The position numbers and the translations under genes are program-made. DNA of 64,000 nucleotides. Origin: Curtobacterium sp. VKM Ac-1393 (lineage in GTDB: Bacteria; Actinomycetota; Actinomycetes; Actinomycetales; Microbacteriaceae). Numbering within the stretch: position 1 is the stretch's first letter; each line of letters begins with the position of its first letter. Below the pieces are notes generated by a model that saw nothing but the letters and a program-made list of their open reading frames with translations, did no database searches and was not told the DNA's origin. The DNA is taken from positions 1 through 64,000 of the forward strand of contig NZ_JADKRW010000008.1 in the NCBI RefSeq assembly GCF_015350995.1. Direction: 5' to 3'. Positions 33,874-40,962 of the stretch are shown here, in pieces.

Positions 33874-36405
33874 CTACGTTTGCCGAAGTTCGGCCCGCAT
33901 GAGAGCGGCTTTGATCTCCGCCGAGATGAGCGCCGGGAATCCCAAAGCGTCGAAATCGTGCTCGCGTAGCCATACCAGGCACGCCTCGATGTCGAGATCA
34001 TCGGGCACTACATGTTCTGCCAGCGACACCACCGTGGTCCGCGATAGCCCAAGGCCCATCATCGAGACTTCGGTAGTCCTCGATACCCCAAGTTCCATGA
34101 GCATTGCGATATTGGGTGGCGCGGGTGCGTCTTGGGCTACTGGGAATGCTGCATTCAAAACGTCGGCGTAGCAGGCTAGATAGAGCGGTCCCTCAAATCG
34201 CGCGTATTGCTCCACATCGGTCAGCACTTGTCGAATCTCTTGCGGAAGGCGTATTTCGCGGTTGTTGCGACGAAGCCAGCCGAGCCTCCTAGACACCAGA
34301 AGTGATAGTGGACGGCCGCGCATCCAATCGATGAAAAGTAGCGCAAGTGAGAAGTGCCGACCAGGAATGTTTGTGAAGTCGGCGCCGAGGTATTGGGCGC
34401 AAAGAGAAATGGCGCGTATATAACTCTCGAGCGCGGCATCAGATTCAGGCGGAGGCAATTCGAACGTCTCGCGCTCGCCTGACTGGACGAAGTAGTCATA
34501 GAGACGCTGAAGGGCGAAAGGACTGATGCCCGCATGCATCTGCTGAAGATCCGAAGGTAGATGCACTTTCGCGAGTGCGTCGTCAACGATCTGACCGACA
34601 GCCTCGGCCTCCTGCTCAGTCAAAGACAGCCAGGAGAGTGAACTTATCGATTGCGATCGCCGTCGCGTGGAGGCCAAAATGCCGAAAAGTGACTGTAGCA
34701 AGGGGTTGGCGGTAGTGTCCGAAACCGCCGTTTCCGTTCGTATGTATTCGAGAAGTGGCACGAAGTCCCGCTCAACAGCATCTGTTGCACGAGTGATGTG
34801 TTGGCGTTCGCGCCGGATAGGTGTCTGCGTCCAACCCGTACGATCGGTGTCGACGCATATGACGTTCCCCTGAAACTCCACGCCCCAGCGACCCGCGCGA
34901 CCGGCTAGGTTCCAAAAGTCGGACGGTGACATTGGCGTGTTGTTGCCCTTGCGCGGTTCTCGGACGAAGAGGTTCTGGCAGGGAAGGTTCACGCCCTCGA
35001 GCAGGGTAGAGGTGCACACGAGGTAGCGGATCGCCCCGTCACGGAACAGGCGTTCGACAGCTTCGCGTATAAGGAGAGGGAGATTGCCGTAGTGAAAAGC
35101 CACACCCCTCAGTAAGTACGTGGCTAGAAGGAATTGGGGATGAATCGTTTTCTGGATGAGATCAATGACGTCCAGGACTGATTGGTCAGGTGCCCAGTCG
35201 TCGGTGAGTGCGTCCGCGATTTGACCCGCAGTTTTTTCGGCATCCGAAGGTCGATTGGCATACACCACATTGCCGGAGTGTGAGCGTCCAAGTGCGACCG
35301 CAACAAGCGCAAGGCGTTTGCTCTCGGGCACAGGTCTGGCCGGGAGATCGAACTCACCGACAGGCACGGCCTGGCCATCGATGAAAGCACGCATGTCCCA
35401 GAGGGTCGGCTGCCTCGGTCGCTGGTTAACATGCAACAGCGTCTGATTGACCGTGACAGTCTCACTCAGGAGCGCGGTTCCAGACCCGTCGGTGCCGTCG
35501 ACTAGGAGTTCCGGGTTCGATGTCAGCGGACTCGCAAAGACCACCTGCGGATCCCCTCGAAGTGTGGCTTCATCGAGGGCGCGTTGAAGCAGGACACCGC
35601 GCATCCCGTCAGCTAACTTCTGCGCCTCGTCCACGAAGATGAGGTTGAAGTTCAAATCCTGCTTCTGCCGAAGTAGGAGATGGAGGCGCTCTTGGGTGAG
35701 AACAAAGATTTCGTGGGGCCGAGTCCCAATGCGCGAGTCCCAAGGTAGTGTTGTAATAGTCGCGCGAGTACCCAAGGTGCTCTCGAGTTCACGACTCACT
35801 TCTTCAATCAACGCTCGGGTCGGCACTATGTAGGCTGCGTGGAAGTCATCACGGCTCTCAATGAGTGCCTCAAGCCACACGCGGACAATGTGAGACTTTC
35901 CGGCTGAGGTTGGAGCGGAAACGCTCATCCATTTGCTCGAGTTTGCGCTGTCCCAAAACTGTCGTTGAAACTCGTTCACGCGGACTCGCTTGTCGCCCAC
36001 GGCCACTGACAGTTGGAGATTCCTCTTGAAAAGGTCGAGTGCTAAAGGGCCAAGCGGGAGCTCTCGCTCGGGAGATAGTCCACGAGAGCGGGCAAGACTG
36101 CTAGCGCGCTCATTGCCCAACCTCTCGAGCAAGTACGAGGCGGCATCCTTGCTGTCCGAATCCGCGTCGGGGTCCTGCAGGCAGCCTTGTGCAATTCTGA
36201 GGGCGCCATCTTGTAATGTTTCCGGAGCCCCTAGTGTGACGAGGCTTGCGGCCATCAGGTGTGGGCTCCAGTCCAGGGCATCAGGCTTCTTTACTGGACG
36301 TATAGAACCGAAGAATCTCAGTGCCGACCGTATCGTCGATTCGCCAATCCCGATATGGAAGGCTCTTAGGGCTTGTACCGCGGTCCAATACTCTGTGTCT
36401 TCCAC
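33874..36405 (-). CDS. hamB: HamB, superfamily-2 helicase of the Hachiman defence system
   Basis: 843 residues. RecA-like domain 1: Q-motif region NEFQRQFWDSA, Walker A-like SAPTSAGKSH (Lys170), PTRALIEE (motif Ia), and Walker B FVDEAQK (DEAQ 259-262). RecA-like domain 2 has CTSTLLEGVNLPCQN and the arginine-finger motif WNLAGRAGRWG. The first 140 residues and the last 300 are helical. GTG start overlaps the hamA stop by one base (TAGTG). In Hachiman, HamB holds the HamA nuclease inactive on intact DNA and releases it after DNA damage (established for the family). Lower G+C than the core genome. Confidence 0.85.
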   Translation of the reverse strand: MEDTEYWTAVQALRAFHIGIGESTIRSALRFFGSIRPVKKPDALDWSPHLMAASLVTLGAPETLQDGALRIAQGCLQDPDADSDSKDAASYLLERLGNERASSLARSRGLSPERELPLGPLALDLFKRNLQLSVAVGDKRVRVNEFQRQFWDSANSSKWMSVSAPTSAGKSHIVRVWLEALIESRDDFHAAYIVPTRALIEEVSRELESTLGTRATITTLPWDSRIGTRPHEIFVLTQERLHLLLRQKQDLNFNLIFVDEAQKLADGMRGVLLQRALDEATLRGDPQVVFASPLTSNPELLVDGTDGSGTALLSETVTVNQTLLHVNQRPRQPTLWDMRAFIDGQAVPVGEFDLPARPVPESKRLALVAVALGRSHSGNVVYANRPSDAEKTAGQIADALTDDWAPDQSVLDVIDLIQKTIHPQFLLATYLLRGVAFHYGNLPLLIREAVERLFRDGAIRYLVCTSTLLEGVNLPCQNLFVREPRKGNNTPMSPSDFWNLAGRAGRWGVEFQGNVICVDTDRTGWTQTPIRRERQHITRATDAVERDFVPLLEYIRTETAVSDTTANPLLQSLFGILASTRRRSQSISSLSWLSLTEQEAEAVGQIVDDALAKVHLPSDLQQMHAGISPFALQRLYDYFVQSGERETFELPPPESDAALESYIRAISLCAQYLGADFTNIPGRHFSLALLFIDWMRGRPLSLLVSRRLGWLRRNNREIRLPQEIRQVLTDVEQYARFEGPLYLACYADVLNAAFPVAQDAPAPPNIAMLMELGVSRTTEVSMMGLGLSRTTVVSLAEHVVPDDLDIEACLVWLREHDFDALGFPALISAEIKAALMRAELRQT

Positions 36406-37346
36406 TACATGCCAATCAGTGTCTTGAATTCGTCGCGGAGCTTTTTTACAGAGGGCAGCGGCAAGCAGAAGAACTCGATTTCGACCGTGTCGATCTTCCG
36501 GTTTGTTACACGGGTGCCAATGCTGCTCGACCAGCCTTCGATCCGTGCTCCGACCGTATCAACCAGTTCTGATGGTGAGTTGAAGAAGGGGTGCTCGTGC
36601 GGATCGTTGTCGAAACCGACGAGGCAAGCGCCGCGTATCTCTAGGAGGTTTCGTTCAGGGGCGTCGTCGGTGAAGTATCGAACGAGCTTGAGTGCTAGAT
36701 CGCGGTTTTTCACGTCCAGATTGTCGCGGACCAGTGTGAGGTCGCGATGCGCAATCCCAGTACCATCATCGAGAAGGAATGGTTCGATGCTGTCGAAGCA
36801 CGACGTCATTGCGCTTTGTACGTCTTTGTAAAGTTTGGATTCGCCCCAGTATACTGCAAGTTTACCGTCTTCAAGCAACGATGCATGTACCCCATCCACG
36901 CCGTGGATGGGCATCTGCGAGTTGGTCTTGAGAGGCATCTTGCAAAGAATCTGCGGAATGCGAAGTTCCGCCTCGAGGAGGAAGAACAGGAGCAGCTCGC
37001 CCCCTTCGCCCGAGGCGTCTGCATCAAGGAAAAGACGGCGGGCTTCGTCCTGCAGTTGCGAGAAGTGCATGTTGCCACCCTCGAGTGCGTCGAGGCGGTG
37101 AGCTTCGTCAATCCGCGATCGTGGCGTGCAGTAATCCGTGATGCGGTAGTAGATGTGACGTGCGAGCGCGTTCGTTCGGTCATTGCCGTTGGCGTCGGTC
37201 ATCAGCCAGTACACGCGGTAGCTCGTTGAGGTGCCGGGGATCAGTCGTTCGCCAAGGACGTGGAAGAACGAGCGCACCTGGCTTTGTGCACCGCGCGACA
37301 AGCCGTCGAGGTCATCCTGGCCAGTGGTGACCTGATCAACGCTCAT
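36405..37346 (-). CDS. hamA: HamA, DUF1837 nuclease of the Hachiman defence system
   Basis: 313 residues from the ATG at 37346 (MSVDQV). DUF1837 core: GGELLLFFLLEAELRIPQILCKM helix/strand with Glu117, GVDGVH with Asp151, and WGESKLY with Glu169-x-Lys171, a D...ExK active site. TGTACATTAC just upstream places a -10-like TACATT 7 nt before the ATG and no Shine-Dalgarno is visible, so the mRNA may be leaderless. HamA degrades DNA without sequence specificity once activated (known for the family). Divergent from the DUF3223 gene and coupled to hamB. Confidence 0.85.
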   Translation of the reverse strand: MSVDQVTTGQDDLDGLSRGAQSQVRSFFHVLGERLIPGTSTSYRVYWLMTDANGNDRTNALARHIYYRITDYCTPRSRIDEAHRLDALEGGNMHFSQLQDEARRLFLDADASGEGGELLLFFLLEAELRIPQILCKMPLKTNSQMPIHGVDGVHASLLEDGKLAVYWGESKLYKDVQSAMTSCFDSIEPFLLDDGTGIAHRDLTLVRDNLDVKNRDLALKLVRYFTDDAPERNLLEIRGACLVGFDNDPHEHPFFNSPSELVDTVGARIEGWSSSIGTRVTNRKIDTVEIEFFCLPLPSVKKLRDEFKTLIGM

Positions 37347-37453
37347 GGTGAGTAATGTACAGCTAACGAGGGCGGCCACTGCGTTGGTCTGACGTGATCG
37401 TGCCGCTGCGCGGTCTGCCGCCCCATCAGCTACGACGGAGAGGCGGACGGTGC

Positions 37454-38158
37454 ATGGCTCATGCGGTCGAAACGGCTAGTCATAGGTGGCCAAGCAAGAC
37501 TGCGGCTAAGGCGGACTTCAAGCGAATCAAGGACACGCTCGCTGTCGGTGACCGCGTGGTCGATCCAATCGACGACAGCAAGCTGCGCGAGATCTTGGAG
37601 CGTCACCCCGACTACGCCGAGAAGGTTGGCGACGGCATCGCCTACTTCTTCGTTGACCTCACAAGCCGAGGTGACAAGTGGAACGTTCGACCTGGGGCGA
37701 AAGGGATCTGGATCCATCGGACCGATGGCTCGGATGTGGACTTCAGCTATGTGACCTGTGTGGATGGTCACTCGCCTCGGTCCGATGCGAAGGAAGCGCT
37801 CCGCGAGGCTGTCGAAGATCGGCGACTGGCCTACCGAGCCTCGAGGTTCAGCGGCGCAGGCCCGGCCTACTCGGACCTCAGCGGAGCGCCGATCTCCGAA
37901 CCTCATGACGTCAGCGTCGTGTACCTCGACCCGACGTGGGAGCAGCTGACGTTTCGATTCGCGGAGTCTGAAGGGGGCTGGGCTTCGGTGCTTGTGCACG
38001 GCGGGGGTGCCGGGGTGCAGATCGGTAGCAGTTTGCTAGACCCTCGTGTCGCCAAGCGCTGGGTCGAGTTCTATGCGACGTACGCAAAGCCTGCGCTCGC
38101 GCTGCCCGGCGAAGCTGCACGCCGCAAGCGCAGCGACGAGACTGCTTGGATGCCGTAG
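37454..38158 (+). CDS. DUF3223 (DeCL-like) domain protein
   Basis: 234 residues from the ATG at 37454 (GGAGAGG about 10 nt upstream). Residues 10-110 match the DUF3223 pattern: WPSKTAAKADFKRI helix, GDRV, then ERHPDYAEKVGDGIAYFFV and RTDGSDVDFSYVTC. In plants this fold occurs in proteins of organelle RNA processing and Pol V; in bacteria it is often linked to HNH nucleases. The C-terminal ~120 residues are unassigned. Divergent from hamA by about 107 bp and enclosed with Hachiman between repeats R1 and R2, so it may be an accessory or immunity factor of that module (inference). Confidence 0.75.
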   Translation: MAHAVETASHRWPSKTAAKADFKRIKDTLAVGDRVVDPIDDSKLREILERHPDYAEKVGDGIAYFFVDLTSRGDKWNVRPGAKGIWIHRTDGSDVDFSYVTCVDGHSPRSDAKEALREAVEDRRLAYRASRFSGAGPAYSDLSGAPISEPHDVSVVYLDPTWEQLTFRFAESEGGWASVLVHGGGAGVQIGSSLLDPRVAKRWVEFYATYAKPALALPGEAARRKRSDETAWMP

Positions 38159-38265
38159 AGCTCAGGGTTGCTCTAGGCCTGGACGAGCGGGCGAGCCCAG
38201 CTTCGTTCCGCACCCTCGAAAGTGTCTGGACCGGCAGTGCTACCCCGGATGGAGGGTTCTTCGGC

Positions 38266-38372
38266 CCGTGGAACAGAATCCCAAAATCCACGGAACGCCC
38301 GTCAGCACTGGGATCCGCGATCCCCGCCCCCACTGGCATCCGCGAATAAGCCGAACACCTCTTATTGGCGCA
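38266..38372 (+). repeat. ~105-bp dispersed repeat R, copy R2
   Basis: The copy with the clearest internal symmetry: GGGATCCGCGATCCC (perfect arms GGGATC/GATCCC) followed by a near-duplicate ACTGGCATCCGCGAAT, then AAGCCGAACACCTCTTA. Lies 107 bp after the DUF3223 gene. Reading the minus strand gives PVLTGVPW-like residues also present in R3, but I take this as nucleotide conservation, not a protein. The remaining gap to 38620 shows no gene. Confidence 0.85.
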
Positions 38373-38620
38373 CCTCTAGCCCAGCTAAACCCTGGCCGGA
38401 ACACAAGCACCAGAGGTGGTGCTGTCAGGCTCGTTGTGCGCCCGATCGCTTCCTCTGACCTGAGGTGACTGTCGGGTAGGCGATGGTCCCGCCGGGGAGA
38501 GGGCGTTCGTGGTGCGATGTTCGGAGAGCGCTCTGGGCAAGGGGCCATCGAAGTTTCTCCGCGTGTCGCGCTCGCCCGACCTCAGCAGGAGGCAAGCTTC
38601 TGTCATGTCTCGGGGTGCCT

Positions 38621-39832
38621 ATGCCAAGTAATGACGGTTTTTTCCAGGACCCGAAGAAGGCCGCCGCGGTCCTCAAGCACGGCATTCTTCGTCGCTACCT
38701 TGCGAAGTTCGCTGGAGCAACGGCGACTACCGCGCCCGGTCGTCGAGTTGCGTTCATCGACGGGTTCGCTGGAGAGGGTGAGTACCGACACCCGGTGACA
38801 GGAGTCACGGAGGTTGGCTCCCCAAGAATCGCCCTCACCATCGCACAGGACCTTCGAGCACGCGGCATCAACCTCGAGTGCACGTTCGTGGAGAAACGGC
38901 CCGACGCATTTGGGCAGCTGAAGGCGCTCGTAGACTCCTGCGGTGACCGCTCGGCTTTGGCTTTACAGGGAGACATCAGCGATCACTACGAGGACGCGAT
39001 TCGGCGATCCGCGAACATCCCTACGCTGGTGTTCCTCGACCCGTTCGGCCGGTCCTTGGATCACGATCAGACCGTGGCTGCGCTTGCGGCGCGCGGTGAC
39101 ACAGTGCCGACGGAGTTGCTGCTGAACTTTTCGTTGCAGGCGGTTCGCCGTATGGGTGCCCGCCTGTACGAAGATGACGGCGCTCAAGGCAGAACAGCGA
39201 CGCTCGCGAATCTCGACAGCTGGCTGGGCGGGGACTGGTGGCGTGGCGAGTTCCTCAAAGAGGAACTACTCGCGTTGCCTCGTGAGGAGCGTGCGCATCC
39301 TGCGGCGCTCGCGGTCTGGGAGCAGTACGCCGCGCGCGTGCGCGACGCGTTGGGCTATCACTCCTACGACGTGGAGATCAGACGCAAGCCGACGGACAAG
39401 CCACTGTTCATGCTCGCTCTCTTTTTCCCCCGCATCAATGCGCTCTACAGCTACAACGACCACGTGAGCTTGGCTGCACAGGACTGGCGGAAGTTCTTGG
39501 CCGAGACGGAGTTCGCCGAAGCGGAGGCCCTCGACGAGACAGATCCTCTGCTAGGCGAGAGTCGCCTCGCGGAAGCGAGGCGACGTTTCGCTGACGACGA
39601 GGAGGCCACGAAGCGTCAGGCAATCGATGATGTGAAGGACTCGGTGACCCGTCACCTGGGCGTGCTCGGTCACCTACACGTGAGTAAGAATCTCGACAAG
39701 GTCCTGGGCGCAGCAGTAGGCATCGCCCGCGAGACACACATTCGGGCAGCTTGGAAGGAGCTCGCGGCAGAGGGGGCCACGAGCGACTGTCCGAAAGGCA
39801 GCCTCGAGAAACAGACGATCTGGCGAGCCTAG
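38621..39832 (+). CDS. tcmP: Three-Cys-motif partner protein TcmP
   Basis: 403 residues from the ATG at 38621; the in-frame stretch before it is Arg-rich noise. Family hallmarks: KHGILRRYLAKFAG, the SAM-methyltransferase-like FIDGFAGEGEY (motif I), FVEKRPDAF (motif II), and VFLDPFG (motif IV, DPFG). Length and motifs agree with TcmP, which regularly neighbours a three-Cys-motif protein; here that is the next gene, 21 nt away. Biochemical role is unproven; a methyltransferase-like nucleic-acid modification is suspected. Confidence 0.88.
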   Translation: MPSNDGFFQDPKKAAAVLKHGILRRYLAKFAGATATTAPGRRVAFIDGFAGEGEYRHPVTGVTEVGSPRIALTIAQDLRARGINLECTFVEKRPDAFGQLKALVDSCGDRSALALQGDISDHYEDAIRRSANIPTLVFLDPFGRSLDHDQTVAALAARGDTVPTELLLNFSLQAVRRMGARLYEDDGAQGRTATLANLDSWLGGDWWRGEFLKEELLALPREERAHPAALAVWEQYAARVRDALGYHSYDVEIRRKPTDKPLFMLALFFPRINALYSYNDHVSLAAQDWRKFLAETEFAEAEALDETDPLLGESRLAEARRRFADDEEATKRQAIDDVKDSVTRHLGVLGHLHVSKNLDKVLGAAVGIARETHIRAAWKELAAEGATSDCPKGSLEKQTIWRA

Positions 39833-39853
39833 AGTTCTCATCGAGGTGATGTC

Positions 39854-40621
39854 GTGAAGAAGAGCACGATCGAGTGGACCGAGGCGACCTGGAACCCGGT
39901 TACCGGCTGTGACCGTGTCACCGCCGGCTGCGACAACTGCTACGCGCTGGCACTCGCCAAGCGGTTGAAGGCGATGGGAGCTGAGAAGTACCAGAACGAC
40001 GGCAACCCCACCACCTCGGGCCCCGGCTTTGGAGTGACGACTCATCCTGAGGTGCTCGCTCAGCCTGCGAAGTGGAAGCGTCCGACAACGGTCTTCGTCA
40101 ACTCGATGAGTGACCTCTTCCACGCAAGAGTCCCGAAGCCCTTCATACACGATGTGTTCGAGGTGATGTCGGCCACACCGCAGCACACCTACCAGATCCT
40201 CACCAAACGCCCGACGCGACTTCGACGGATGGCGGGCGAGCTTCCTTGGCCGGAGAACGTGTGGATTGGCACTTCCGTCGAGGAACCGAAGGTTCTCGAC
40301 CGTGTAGCGGAGCTCGCCCAAGTCCCGGCGGCCGTCCGATTCCTTTCTTGCGAGCCGCTGATCGCGGCTCTCCCGGACCTTCCCCTCGACCATATTGACT
40401 GGGTCATCGCTGGCGGTGAGTCAGGGCCCCGCCACCGCGAGATGCAGACGGAATGGGTGCGCGACATCAGAGACCAGTGCCTGACCGCCGACGTCCCGTT
40501 TTTCTTCAAGCAGTGGGGCGGACGCACGCCCAAACAGAACGGGCGTGAGCTCGACGGGCGCCTGTGGGATGGGTACCCTCGTGCCGACAACCGCGGCACA
40601 CGGGGCGCAGCGCGGCACTAG
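39854..40621 (+). CDS. Phage Gp37/Gp68-family (DUF5131) three-Cys-motif protein
   Basis: 255 residues. The N-terminus IEWTEATWNPVTGCDRVTAGCDNCYA carries Cys19, Cys26 and Cys29 (C-x6-C-x2-C), a putative [4Fe-4S]/radical-SAM-like motif. Downstream VNSMSDLFH, QILTKRP and WVIAGGESGP are family signatures, and the C-terminus has FFFKQWGG. Members occur in phages and defence islands, paired with TcmP. Function unknown. The pair sits between repeats R2 and R3. Confidence 0.9.
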   Translation: MKKSTIEWTEATWNPVTGCDRVTAGCDNCYALALAKRLKAMGAEKYQNDGNPTTSGPGFGVTTHPEVLAQPAKWKRPTTVFVNSMSDLFHARVPKPFIHDVFEVMSATPQHTYQILTKRPTRLRRMAGELPWPENVWIGTSVEEPKVLDRVAELAQVPAAVRFLSCEPLIAALPDLPLDHIDWVIAGGESGPRHREMQTEWVRDIRDQCLTADVPFFFKQWGGRTPKQNGRELDGRLWDGYPRADNRGTRGAARH

Positions 40622-40660
40622 CTGCCGCTGAGCGTCTGGTCGGATCGCGCCGGATCTCGG

Positions 40661-40767
40661 CCGTCTGGAAAAGTATCCCGGTACCCATGGAACGCCGGTC
40701 AGCACTGGCATCGGGGATCCGGGCCACCATTGGCCGCCGCGAATAGACCGAACACCTCTTACCGGCG
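40661..40767 (+). repeat. ~105-bp dispersed repeat R, copy R3
   Basis: Shares TGGAACGCCGGTCAGCACTGG with R2 almost exactly and AATAGACCGAACACCTCT with R1. The central palindrome is altered (ATCGGGGATCCGGG). It begins 40 bp after the Gp37/Gp68 stop. The remaining ~195 bp before the MmeI-like gene carries no gene. Confidence 0.85.
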
Positions 40768-40962
40768 TGCGCCATGCCCGTACCCGACAACTCGTAGAGC
40801 GGCGCAGAAGATCCGGCGCGCGGTCGACAGGAGGGCCTTTCGCGTGCGCAGCCGCGGAGCAAGACGCGAGATTCATTCGCCGTTCAGGTACGGTCGTTTC
40901 AGGCAGCGAGGCTGTTTCGTCGCCACGGACGGTGACCGAGACGCCCGCACGGGTGAGGGGTA

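Noticed and set aside
33602..40767. R repeats as integron attC sites
   Set aside because: No RYYYAAC/GTTRRRY core sites and no integrase gene in the window.
33602..40767. R repeats as a CRISPR array
   Set aside because: Units are kilobases apart, far too long, and not separated by uniform spacers; no cas genes present.
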